From Schaalia sp. HMT-172 (lineage in GTDB: Bacteria > Actinomycetota > Actinomycetes > Actinomycetales > Actinomycetaceae): a stretch of 64,000 nt of DNA. The stretch covers positions 1,798,001 to 1,862,000 of the forward strand of contig NZ_CP130058.1 of NCBI RefSeq assembly GCF_030644365.1, read 5' to 3'. Positions 8,077 to 16,606 of the stretch are shown piece after piece. The position numbers were made by a program, and so were the translations under genes. Within the stretch, counting starts at the first letter, position 1. Every line of letters begins with the position of its first letter. The notes under the pieces were generated by a model. It was not told the origin of the DNA. It saw only the letters and a program-made list of their open reading frames with translations, and searched no databases.

Positions 8077-9755
8077 GCGTGCCCCTCCCCCGTGACCAGC
8101 ACGGCCTCGGCCTTGTCTCCGAGCCACGCACGCAGGGTCTGGATGCCGCCCGAGAGCATGGTGACGTTGAAGCCCGCCGCGCGCACAATGCGGTAGCCGA
8201 TCCACGAACGGACGCCCGCGGCGCACATGACGACGAAGGGTCGCTCGCCGACCTTCTCATCGACCCAGGTGCGGACCTCGTCCAAGCGGTCGCGCAGCTG
8301 GGTGTGCGGGATGTTGAGGGAGTTGGGCATGTGCCCGGCCGCGTACTCGCCAGGCGTGCGCACGTCGAGGACCGGCATATCCTCCGTGAGGGCGTCCGGG
8401 CCGGTGAGGACGAGCTCGCCGGTCATCACGTTGTGGGCGACCATGCCGGTCTGGTTGACGGGGTCCTTGGCCTGGCCGTAGGGCGGCGCGTAGGCGAGGT
8501 CCAGGTCGATAAGGTCCGGCGCCTTCAGGCCAGCTCGCATGGCGGTTGCGATGACGTCGATGCGCCGGTCCGCGCCGTCGGCGCCCACGGCCTGCGCGCC
8601 GAGGATCGCTCCGTCGGTGCCGATGTGCATGAGGATGTGCACGGGCTGCGCTCCGGGGAAATAGCCCGCGTGCTGGTTGGCATGCGTGTGTACCGTGAAG
8701 TACTGCGCGCCCGAGGCGTCGAGGGCCTGGCGGTTAGCGCCGGTCATGGCGGCGGTGAGGCTCCCGATCCGTACAATGGCCGTGCCCTGGGGGCTCGGAA
8801 TCGGGCGCGCGGTGGCCTCGCCGTGTTCGGCGTCGGCGATCACGTCTGCGACGAGGCGTCCGCCGCGGTTCGCGGGACCGGCCAGGGCGACGGGGCGGTC
8901 GTGGTCGCAGCCAACCGTGGCGTCGCCGACGGCGTACACGTCGCCTGCGCTCGTTCGCCCGCGGTCGTCGACGAGGATGTAGCCTCCCCTGGTCTCGATG
9001 CCGGCCGCCTCGGCGACGCCCGTGTCGGGGCGCACTCCGGTCGACAGGACGATGACGTCGGCGCTCAACAAGGTGCCGTCGGACAGGGTCACGGAGTCGC
9101 GGTCGTCGCCGTGGGCGATGGACTGGGCGGCGACACCGGTGTGGACGCGCACGCCTAGGGCGCGAAGCTCGCGGGTAACCAGCGAGGCCATCTCGACCTC
9201 GAGAGGCGGCAGGACGTGCTCGGCGTACTCCACGAGGTGGGTCTCGAAGCCTCTGTGCACGAGGGCCTCGGTGGCCTCGATGCCGATGAAACCGGCGCCG
9301 AGCACGACCGCTCGGGTACCCGAGGCCTCGCGCAGGGCGAGGGCGTCGTCGACCGTGCGCAGCGTGTGCACGCGCGGGGAGTCGAGGCCGTCGGCCGGGG
9401 GCCGGGCGGCGACGGCTCCCGGGGAGAGGATCAGGTGGTCGTAGGTGAGCGTGTAAGCCTCGCCGGTCTCAGTATCGGTGACCTGGACGCTGTGCGCGCC
9501 CGGGTTGATCGCCGTGACCTCGGAGTTGATGCGCACGTCCAAGTTGAGTGCGGCCTTGAGGGTTTGCGGGGTGTGGAGGAGGAGTTTGGCGGGGTCTTCG
9601 ATCTCGCCGCCGACGTAGTACGGGAGCCCGCAGTTCGCGAAAGACACGTATTTGCTGCGCTCCAGCACGATGATCTCGGCGCCCTCGTCGCGCCTGCGCA
9701 GGCGTGCCGCCGCGCTCATGCCACCGGCGACTCCTCCGACGACTACTACTCGCAT
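8073..9755 (-). CDS. CoA-disulfide reductase with C-terminal rhodanese domain (CoADR-RHD)
   Basis: A 560-residue FAD enzyme. Residues 1-440 form the pyridine nucleotide-disulfide oxidoreductase part: FAD-binding GGVAGG at 7-12, active-site Cys42 in SFANCGLPYYVGG, NAD(P)H-binding GAGFIG at 153-158, and the FAD-contacting GDVYAVGDA. Residues about 460-555 form a rhodanese domain with catalytic Cys511 (VVMCAAGVRS). Enzymes with this fusion reduce CoA-disulfides and CoA-persulfides or polysulfides and belong to sulfide-stress operons. It is first in an operon with the CstR-like repressor and has a promoter with an embedded palindrome. Confidence 0.88.
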   Translation of the reverse strand: MRVVVVGGVAGGMSAAARLRRRDEGAEIIVLERSKYVSFANCGLPYYVGGEIEDPAKLLLHTPQTLKAALNLDVRINSEVTAINPGAHSVQVTDTETGEAYTLTYDHLILSPGAVAARPPADGLDSPRVHTLRTVDDALALREASGTRAVVLGAGFIGIEATEALVHRGFETHLVEYAEHVLPPLEVEMASLVTRELRALGVRVHTGVAAQSIAHGDDRDSVTLSDGTLLSADVIVLSTGVRPDTGVAEAAGIETRGGYILVDDRGRTSAGDVYAVGDATVGCDHDRPVALAGPANRGGRLVADVIADAEHGEATARPIPSPQGTAIVRIGSLTAAMTGANRQALDASGAQYFTVHTHANQHAGYFPGAQPVHILMHIGTDGAILGAQAVGADGADRRIDVIATAMRAGLKAPDLIDLDLAYAPPYGQAKDPVNQTGMVAHNVMTGELVLTGPDALTEDMPVLDVRTPGEYAAGHMPNSLNIPHTQLRDRLDEVRTWVDEKVGERPFVVMCAAGVRSWIGYRIVRAAGFNVTMLSGGIQTLRAWLGDKAEAVLVTGEGHA

Positions 9756-9802
9756 GTGCGGCTCACTTTCTGGCTCGGGGCTGGTCTTCTTCGACTGTTT
9801 CG

Positions 9803-9831
9803 ACCATACCCCCGGGAGTATCTCAATTCAA
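9803..9831 (-). promoter_or_regulatory. Promoter of the CoADR-cstR operon with candidate CstR operator
   Basis: On the minus strand: -35 TTGAAT (9826-9831), a 17-bp spacer, -10 TATGGT (9803-9808). The 16-bp imperfect palindrome ATACCCCCGGGAGTAT (9806-9821, 7 of 8 half-site positions paired) lies across spacer and -10. It resembles the ATACCCC..GGGGTAT operators of CsoR-family repressors, so binding would block RNA polymerase. Confidence 0.65.
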
Positions 9832-10094
9832 TAGAGGTCTGTACACTTGTCCAAACTAGCCCCAAGCGAGCACAGCACGGCAGGCATGACTTCTGTTCGC
9901 CATGCATTCCACTGTGGCGAACTCCGAAGATATCCCACACCGAGACAAACAAGGAGCGAGGCCCGCTTCCGGGCCTTCTGACGGTTGATTATTTCACAAC
10001 TAGCCCAGGGGGAATCCTCGCTCCAATCGCGAGAGTATCAAATGTTTCGCGCAAGACGCGCGTGCGCCACCAGGCGACACAACAGCACACCAGC
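9832..10094. other. Intergenic DNA with no recognised gene
   Basis: This is the part of the 351-bp divergent gap (9756-10106) that holds neither the CoADR promoter nor the next -10 box. Its base composition is more AT-rich than the flanking genes. I see no ORF with a start signal, RNA gene or repeat. Confidence 0.4.
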
Positions 10095-10106
10095 TAGTGT
10101 CGACGC
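10095..10106 (+). promoter_or_regulatory. Leaderless-type -10 box for the 86-aa protein
   Basis: TAGTGT at 10095-10100, 6 nt before ATG 10107; no Shine-Dalgarno. Confidence 0.5.
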
Positions 10107-10367
10107 ATGGACAATGACACGGTGACATCGTTTGTTGAAGACGCCATCACAGAACTCGAAAAGCGTAACGCCCGTGACGTCGTTGAATACCTGCGTATGA
10201 TGCTCGAGTGCGACGGCCCCGACGTTGACGGCGCAGTCTCGTCGCTCGTCGCATATGGCGCGGTCACGGTCGCCTGGATTGAACGGCTCGCAGCGATCAA
10301 CGAAAAAACGGCGGGACTCTTCGACGAAGAACTAGCAGAACTGCGCGAAGGGCTCTCAGGCGCCTAG
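10107..10367 (+). CDS. Hypothetical small acidic protein
   Basis: An 86-residue, helix-rich, acidic protein (several Glu/Asp, one Cys at LECDG). I do not recognise it. It is supported as a gene by codon use, by the TAGTGT box 6 nt before its ATG, and by a stop followed closely by a strong hairpin. No signal peptide or membrane segment is visible. Confidence 0.55.
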   Translation: MDNDTVTSFVEDAITELEKRNARDVVEYLRMMLECDGPDVDGAVSSLVAYGAVTVAWIERLAAINEKTAGLFDEELAELREGLSGA

Positions 10368-10407
10368 GCTCACTTCACGCCAAAGCGGAGCGCCCGAAAC
10401 GCAAACT

Positions 10408-10438
10408 AACCCCGGGCTTCCAACGGAAGCCCGGGGTT
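10408..10438. terminator. Strong hairpin between the 86-aa gene and ssrA
   Basis: A perfect 14-bp stem (AACCCCGGGCTTCC / GGAAGCCCGGGGTT) with a 3-nt loop, placed just beyond the 3' end of ssrA. On the minus strand it is followed by AGTTTGC. It could serve both converging transcripts. Confidence 0.8.
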
Positions 10439-10442
10439 GGGA

Positions 10443-10820
10443 TGGTGGAGATGGGGGGAATCGAACCCCCGTCCAATGGCCGACCTCGAATTCTTCTCCG
10501 AGCGCAGTCTACGGTTTTATTTCTCAGCCCCCAGCATTGCGCAGACCCACCGCTGGTTAGGCTCAGTTAGTTAAGTGTCGGAGCCGCCCCACTAACATGG
10601 GCGACTCCCAGTGGCTCCCTAGACGACGCCAGACACCGGGCCGGAAGCAACTCCCGGGCTGACGGACTAAAGGTTCAGGCTGCGATATCAGGCAGCGAGA
10701 ACGTAGTCGGTGCGATTCTGTTCGGCACCTATTGGTTTGCACGCATCGTTAACGAGTTGAGCGCACATCCTCGGCTCGCTTCACTTCGATCGACGACCAC
10801 TGTCGAAACCGATCATCCCC
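10443..10820 (-). ncRNA. ssrA: tmRNA (transfer-messenger RNA)
   Basis: The 5' end GGGGATG (10820) pairs with CATCTCC before an encoded ACCA 3' end (10443), forming the tRNA-like acceptor stem, and the T-arm GGGGGTTCGATTCCCCC is intact. The internal reading frame runs from resume codon GCC (10726-10724) to TGA (10690-10688) and encodes the tag AEQNRTDYVLAA, with the usual Y-x-L-A-A protease signal. Length is about 378 nt, normal for actinobacteria. With SmpB it rescues stalled ribosomes; smpB lies about 5 kb upstream on the same strand. Confidence 0.95.
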
Positions 10821-11012
10821 TCTTGAGTTTTCAACTCACCGACGCCCAGCATCACGCCAGACCATCGGACACATCAGCATACGCCCACGCACCCCAAACG
10901 TCAAGGGAAAACAGAAGCCACCCAGGCGACCACGCGGAACCCCGACAACCGGCCACTGCCTCGTCCCCGACGGAGCCCACCAGAGCCCCAGAGGCACCCG
11001 ACAGCGCAAGCC

Positions 11013-13217
11013 TCACAGCAGCTTCGTCGCCTCCAACTTCTCCACCATGCGCCGATTCTTGCACACCAGCAGCGGACGCAGCGCCAGCCCCAGGAACGCG
11101 GCGAACAGGATGAAGGAAGCCAGGAACCACATGGCGTCCCCGTACTCGTGGCCCGAATACCCGGCGATCGACGCACGCAGCGCCGTGATCGCGTGCGTGG
11201 CCGGCAAGAACGGCGACACCGACGAGAAGAAAGACGGCAGGATCGCCAGCGGGAACGCTCCCCCGGCGCCCGAAATCTGCAGGACGAGGAGCAGCACGCC
11301 CAAGGCCTTGCCCGCGTTCCCGAACGTCGCGATGAACGTGTACATCAGGAAGGAGAACACGACGGCCGTCAGCCACAAGGTCCCCATAAACTCCAGCGGG
11401 TGAGCATGTTGGACCTTCAGGAAGTACAGGTCCCCCAGCCCCACCAGGGTCGCCTGGGCCAACGCGATCGTCCCGAAAATCAGGTAGCGCCCCAAGAATC
11501 CCGTCGCCAGTCGAAGCGGCTTCGCCGTGAGCGAGGCGCGCAACGGGTCGTCCTCGGCCAGCCCCTCCACGACGTTGGAATCCGTCACGTCCGAACGCAT
11601 GGACACGACCATGAGGATAGAGCCGACCCACAGGGCCAGTATCGAGTACAGGGGCGCCATCTGGGAGCCGAAGTTCGCCACGGGGAACACCGGGACAGTA
11701 TCCACGCCGACGGGCGCCGCGAGAGCGGCCGCCAGCGCCTCGGGATTATTCCCGATGACCGTGCGAAGAGTCGACAGGTCCCCACCCTCCAGGGCCTCAC
11801 TGAGCGACGAGTGCAGGGAGTCCATCTTGTCCGCGGCCTCGCGCAGCTCCGAGGCCGCCGACGTCAAGCTGTCACGCAGGCCGCTCAGCCTCTCTCGCGC
11901 GCTCCCGGCCCCATCCGACGCGGTGGACGTTGCCGTCTCAAGCGAGGAACGCACCGACGACAGGGACGTCTGCGCCGAGGACAGGGTCCCCGCCAGGGAG
12001 TCGAGCTGCGGCTTCAGGTTGGTGTCGTAGTCGCTCGACAAGTCGTTGATGGCCGAGCGAGCATCCGCGATCAGACCGTTCACGGAGTCGTGGTTGGTGG
12101 CCGCGTTCGCCGACTTATCGTCAAGGTCGCTGGCAGCGCTACGAAGGTTCGTCGCCAACGTGTGCAGGCGGTCGGCCGCGCCCTGAAGCCGGTCGAGGGA
12201 GGCCTGCGAGACGGGCGAACCGGGCAGCTGAGCCAGCGTCGACTCGATCGACTCGTAGGAGGCGGCGTGCGTGTCCAAGGCGTCCGCCTGGGAACGCAAG
12301 GACGAAGCCGCATCCGAGGCGCTCGTCTGGCCCGAGGAGTACACGCTCTCCACCGCCGCCGACAACGAATCGAGCGAGCTCCTCGACGAGTCGATAGCGT
12401 CCGACACGGAGGCCACGGCTGCCGTCGCGGAGGCCGCGAGCCCGCCCGCGCCGCTGCTCGCGCTCGCCTGGGCGTTGGTCGCGGTAGACCTCGCGCTGCC
12501 CACACCCGCCACGAGCGTACTCGTCGAATCAATCATGGCCAGCGACGAGCCGGCCAAGGACGAGTAGGACTGCGCGGAATCGGCTGCCGTGCGTAGACGC
12601 GACGCGACCGTCTGCACGCGCGTATCCAGCGCGGACACGGTGCTCACCGCGGTCGGCGACGACAGGACATCCCCGATGGAAGAGGCCGTATCGAGCGCGA
12701 CTTCGGCCAGCGTCTGAGTGAAGATCTGATTCACCTGGGCGCTCACGGCCTCGGCCCCCTGATTGGCGATCTTGGGGCTGATGCCGTTCTTCTTGTCGTT
12801 AACGTAGTAGGTCATCGGGGCGCTCGTCGCCTCCCCGTCGAAGAAAGTCAGCATGTCCTTCGAAAACTCTGCGGGGATAACGATGGCTGCGTAAAACTCG
12901 CCCGAACGCGTCCCCTCGACGGCCTGATCCTCCGTGGCGATCACCCAGTCGAAGCGCTCGTTTTTACGCAGAGCCGAGACGACCTGGTCGCCGATGTTGA
13001 GATGCAGCGGCACGAGGTCGGACTTGTAGCCCTCGTCCGTGTTCGCGATCGCGATGCGCAGGGACCGCGTATTGCCAAAAGGATCCCACGAGGCCGCGAC
13101 GTTGAACCAGGCAAACAGGGAGGGGATGACGACGAGCCCGAAGGTCACGACGCTCGCGATGAGCGAGCGGCGCGCGCGACGCAGGTCGGCACGGTAGATG
13201 GCCCACATGGTTCTCAC
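11013..13217 (-). CDS. YhgE/Pip family membrane protein (ABC-2-like), copy 2
   Basis: A 734-residue membrane protein of the YhgE/Pip (phage infection protein) family. It has one N-terminal membrane segment (about residues 19-38), a long extracytoplasmic Ser/Ala-rich coiled-coil region (about 150-480), and about five to six C-terminal membrane segments of ABC-2 permease type. Start GTG 13217 overlaps the stop of the previous gene (GTGA) and has GGAGG upstream. Related proteins act as phage receptors in Firmicutes or in export; the role here is unknown. It is a tandem paralogue of the next upstream gene. Confidence 0.85.
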   Translation of the reverse strand: MRTMWAIYRADLRRARRSLIASVVTFGLVVIPSLFAWFNVAASWDPFGNTRSLRIAIANTDEGYKSDLVPLHLNIGDQVVSALRKNERFDWVIATEDQAVEGTRSGEFYAAIVIPAEFSKDMLTFFDGEATSAPMTYYVNDKKNGISPKIANQGAEAVSAQVNQIFTQTLAEVALDTASSIGDVLSSPTAVSTVSALDTRVQTVASRLRTAADSAQSYSSLAGSSLAMIDSTSTLVAGVGSARSTATNAQASASSGAGGLAASATAAVASVSDAIDSSRSSLDSLSAAVESVYSSGQTSASDAASSLRSQADALDTHAASYESIESTLAQLPGSPVSQASLDRLQGAADRLHTLATNLRSAASDLDDKSANAATNHDSVNGLIADARSAINDLSSDYDTNLKPQLDSLAGTLSSAQTSLSSVRSSLETATSTASDGAGSARERLSGLRDSLTSAASELREAADKMDSLHSSLSEALEGGDLSTLRTVIGNNPEALAAALAAPVGVDTVPVFPVANFGSQMAPLYSILALWVGSILMVVSMRSDVTDSNVVEGLAEDDPLRASLTAKPLRLATGFLGRYLIFGTIALAQATLVGLGDLYFLKVQHAHPLEFMGTLWLTAVVFSFLMYTFIATFGNAGKALGVLLLVLQISGAGGAFPLAILPSFFSSVSPFLPATHAITALRASIAGYSGHEYGDAMWFLASFILFAAFLGLALRPLLVCKNRRMVEKLEATKLL

Positions 13218-15973
13218 TTCGCGTCCTCCTCGTCCTCGGCACCGTCAGGTGTATCAACGAGGCCGGGGGCGGGGCCGTCGGTCGTCTTTCCTTGCGGGGA
13301 ACGCGCGGTGTCGGCAGAGCGCGGGGAGTCCTCGTCCACGGCTTCCCCAGTGACATCATCGCCGTGCTCGGCGTCGTAGTGAGCGAGGGAGGCCTCCAGG
13401 GCCGAGGAAATCGACGCGCTCACGGCGGCCGCACCGAGCGCGATCCGCGAGCGGGCCCCCTGCACGCGGCGGGTCAGCAAGGACCGGACGTCGCCCTCTT
13501 CCATCGCGCCCAGGAGCTGCTGGCGATCCAAGGCCTCGCGCACGTACTGCAAGCCGATCAGGAACGTAATGACGAGGAGGACCCACACGATCCAGGCGCC
13601 CAGCACGACCGGCACTTCGGCGGCGTTCGTCACCGACAGGACCGCGAGAATCACCGGCACGAGGACACCGATAACGATCGCCGCTCGGCGAATCCACGGA
13701 TAGCGGCGCTCAAAGCGCGCGGCACGCGCGGACACCGAACGCTGGAAGCCCTCGTGGTCCGCCAGGGCCGCCACGATCTGCGTCAGCCGGTAGCGGCTGG
13801 AGGGCACGCGCGTCGCCTCGGCCAGGAAGAGACCGGAGGAGGACAGGTCGCGAGTGATCATCGCGTTCAGGTTCACCAAGAACGGGCGCAGCGCCAGGCC
13901 AATCGCGAAGGCGACCAACGCCTCGGCACCGAGAACCGCCAGGCAGGAGAGGTAGGTGTGCCCGTAGAATCCCCCGACGATTTCACGCAGCGCATTAATG
14001 CCATAGGTGAAGGGGAACAGTGGATGCAGGAACCGGAAGAAGGAGGGCAGCATCTCGATCGGATACAGGCCGGCCGAGCCGGGAATCTGCACGACCATGA
14101 TGATGACGCACAGGCCCTTGCCGATGTGCTGGAAGCACGTCGAGAGCATGTAGACGATCGAGGTGAACACCAGCGAAATAACGATAGCTGTCCCCACGAA
14201 GGCCGGGCGCGACACCGTCTGGACGCCGATGACAAGGTCACCGATCGACACGACGAGCGCCTGGATGACCCCGAAGAAGGCGAGCAGCATCCACCGGCCC
14301 ATGTACTTGGCGGCCGACGATGTCGGGCCGATGCCCTCTTCATCCACGTCGAGCTTGAGGAGGAGGACGAGCGAAAACGCGCCGATCCACAGGGACAGGT
14401 TCGTGAACAGCGGAGCCATCGCCGAGCCGTAGGAGGCCACCGGGTACACCGCCTGGGTCTCAATCGAGGTCGGCGACGCCATGAAGGACGCGATCGATTC
14501 GGCGTTGGTCCCCAGGGTGTCTGACAGGGCGCGCAGCGTATTCGAGGAGGCCACCGACGAGATGTCCGTCGACACCGTCTCCAGGTCCGACTTGATGGCG
14601 CTGACGTTGGTCGCGCTGGTCGACGTCGACTTCTTCGCGTCATCCAGGAGAGAATCGAGCTGATCGAGCAGGCTCGAGACCTGATCGCGCTGGCCGCGCA
14701 GGGTATCCAGGGAGCCGCGCATCGACGACGAGGCACTCGAGAAATCGTCCAGGGCGCTCGACAGGGTCGGGACCTGGCCAGAAACCCCCGCGCGCGCGTT
14801 CGACACGGAGGTCTGCACGGACGAGGCGGCGCTCGAGGCCGACGAGAGCGCCGTCGAGATCGAGGTCGACGTGGTGGACAGGTCAGAGTTCAGGGTCGTC
14901 AAGTCGCTCAGGGCAGTAGACAGCGCGCTGTTCTGGCTGCTCAGGTCGCTCAGGGCGCTGCCCGCGACGGGAAGGTTGCCCACCCCTGCCGCGTTCAGCT
15001 CGGACAGGACGGATCCAAGAGAGTCATTGATCGACGTGCCCTCCGACAGGAGCCCGTCGATCCTGCCCGACGCCCCCTGCACGACGCCGTCCATGCTCCC
15101 CGCGTCGGCCGACAGGCCGGCCATCGCGCTCGACGTCTTGGAGGAGAGCCCGTCGAGGACCCCGCCCATCTGGCCCGAGAAGTCCGCCAGGGAGGAACGC
15201 GCATCGGTCACCAGCTCATCGGCCTGGTCAAGGGACGAGGACAGATCCGCGGCCGCCGAGTCCAACTCCGTCAGGGTCGTGCGGGCCGAGGACACCGACG
15301 CCTTCGCCGAGTCGATCGTCGTGCCCATGCCGTCCAGGCTGCTCGACGCGCTCGCCAGCTTCGACGAGGCCTCCCCCAGCGACGCCGTCAGGTCCGATTC
15401 TGCCTGGTCAGCCTGGTCCGCGAGACTCACCCCGGCCTCGGACGCCTTCTCAGAGAGCACCTTCGCGACCGTGGACACGAAGGTCGAGTTGATCTGGCGG
15501 TCCAGCGCCGTCGCGCCCGCCCCCGTGATCTTCGGGGCCACCGCGTTATTCTTCTCGTTGACGTAGTACTGGATGTTCGGCTGGACATACGTGCCATCAA
15601 CGATGCCCGTCAGGTCACGCGAGAAGGTGGCCGGTATGACGAACGCAGCGTAGGAGTCACCGCGCTCGACCTCTGCGCGCGCCTCATCGGCGCTCACGAA
15701 GTGCCAACCCAGCTGATCGTTTTGCTTCAGCTGCGTCTCCAACATCGCACCAACGTTCACCGTGCCGAGCTTGTCCTTGGTCGCACCCTCGTCCTCGTTG
15801 GCCACGGCCACGCGAATGTGGGAGGTGTGTGAGTACGGATCCCAAAACCCCACGATGTTGAACCACGCGTAGAGCGCAGGCACGAACGCCACACCAACGA
15901 TGACAATCCAGGCGACCGGAACACTCACCAGCCTCGCAAGATCACGACGAAAAATCCTGACGGAACCTCGCAC
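13214..15973 (-). CDS. YhgE/Pip family membrane protein, copy 1, with extended C-terminus
   Basis: A 919-residue paralogue of the following gene. N-terminal membrane segment at about residues 17-37 (PVAWIVIVGVAFVPALYAWF), shared motif ALYAWFN-x-x-x-x-WDP, a Ser/Ala-rich coiled-coil ectodomain, then a C-terminal membrane bundle. Unlike its partner it continues for about 200 residues with two further hydrophobic segments and a cytosolic acidic tail (EDEEDAK end). Start GTG 15973 with GAAGG upstream. It sits 18 bp after smpB and is translationally coupled to the second copy, so the two probably form one complex. Confidence 0.85.
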   Translation of the reverse strand: MRGSVRIFRRDLARLVSVPVAWIVIVGVAFVPALYAWFNIVGFWDPYSHTSHIRVAVANEDEGATKDKLGTVNVGAMLETQLKQNDQLGWHFVSADEARAEVERGDSYAAFVIPATFSRDLTGIVDGTYVQPNIQYYVNEKNNAVAPKITGAGATALDRQINSTFVSTVAKVLSEKASEAGVSLADQADQAESDLTASLGEASSKLASASSSLDGMGTTIDSAKASVSSARTTLTELDSAAADLSSSLDQADELVTDARSSLADFSGQMGGVLDGLSSKTSSAMAGLSADAGSMDGVVQGASGRIDGLLSEGTSINDSLGSVLSELNAAGVGNLPVAGSALSDLSSQNSALSTALSDLTTLNSDLSTTSTSISTALSSASSAASSVQTSVSNARAGVSGQVPTLSSALDDFSSASSSMRGSLDTLRGQRDQVSSLLDQLDSLLDDAKKSTSTSATNVSAIKSDLETVSTDISSVASSNTLRALSDTLGTNAESIASFMASPTSIETQAVYPVASYGSAMAPLFTNLSLWIGAFSLVLLLKLDVDEEGIGPTSSAAKYMGRWMLLAFFGVIQALVVSIGDLVIGVQTVSRPAFVGTAIVISLVFTSIVYMLSTCFQHIGKGLCVIIMVVQIPGSAGLYPIEMLPSFFRFLHPLFPFTYGINALREIVGGFYGHTYLSCLAVLGAEALVAFAIGLALRPFLVNLNAMITRDLSSSGLFLAEATRVPSSRYRLTQIVAALADHEGFQRSVSARAARFERRYPWIRRAAIVIGVLVPVILAVLSVTNAAEVPVVLGAWIVWVLLVITFLIGLQYVREALDRQQLLGAMEEGDVRSLLTRRVQGARSRIALGAAAVSASISSALEASLAHYDAEHGDDVTGEAVDEDSPRSADTARSPQGKTTDGPAPGLVDTPDGAEDEEDAK

Positions 15974-15991
15974 GAGATCGCCTTCTTTCCC

Positions 15992-16519
15992 CTACCTGCG
16001 GGCCTGCTTCACGTAGCGGCGCATCGCTCGCTCGGCCTCGCGCTGATCCTGCTTCTCGCGCAGCGCCTGACGCTTATCCCACTCCTGCTTGCCCTTTGCC
16101 AACGCGACCTCAACCTTGACGCGCCCGCCGATGAAGTACAGCTCCAGGGGCACGATCGTGTAGCCCTTCGCGGCCACCCGATCCTGCATGCGGTTAATCT
16201 CCGCGCGGTGCAGCAACAGCTTGCGCTTGCGCGTGGGGGCGTGGTTCGTCCACGAGCCCTGCGAGTACAGGGGGATGTTGGCACCGTACAGCCACGCCTC
16301 TCCCCCGTTGATCTCAACCCAGGCGTCCACGAGGGACGCGCGGCCCATGCGCAGCGCCTTCACCTCGGTGCCCATGAGGGCCAGGCCGGCCTCCCACGTA
16401 TCCTCGATCGTGTAGTCATGGCGCGCCTTCTTGTTACGGGCGATCGTCTTCTTCGCGTCGGAGGCAGCCTTGGCGCGCTGGCCCTCCGTCGGCTTGGGCT
16501 TCTTCCATTCCTTGGGCAT
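15992..16519 (-). CDS. smpB: SsrA-binding protein SmpB
   Basis: A 175-residue SmpB, the tmRNA partner that guides it into stalled ribosomes. The characteristic core is visible: NKKARHDYTIEDTWEAGLALMGTEVKALRMGRASL, LYGANIPLY, and PTRKRKLLLHRAEI, with the basic C-terminal tail (KGKQEWDKRQALREK, ending RRYVKQARR). It carries an N-terminal extension of about 25 residues rich in Lys/Ala. The gene follows ftsEX and the M23 peptidase in the typical actinobacterial order; ssrA lies about 5 kb downstream. Confidence 0.97.
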   Translation of the reverse strand: MPKEWKKPKPTEGQRAKAASDAKKTIARNKKARHDYTIEDTWEAGLALMGTEVKALRMGRASLVDAWVEINGGEAWLYGANIPLYSQGSWTNHAPTRKRKLLLHRAEINRMQDRVAAKGYTIVPLELYFIGGRVKVEVALAKGKQEWDKRQALREKQDQREAERAMRRYVKQARR

Positions 16520-16606
16520 GCTGCCTCCCTCCAGACTCGCCTGTCCGCTCAGTATGCGGAAAGACCCCCGCAGCGCAATCGCTACGAGGGTCCATCCTAA
16601 CGCGGA

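Noticed and set aside
11148-12596. A 482-codon Arg-rich frame on the plus strand
   Set aside because: Antisense shadow of the YhgE/Pip gene with no start signal and improbable composition.
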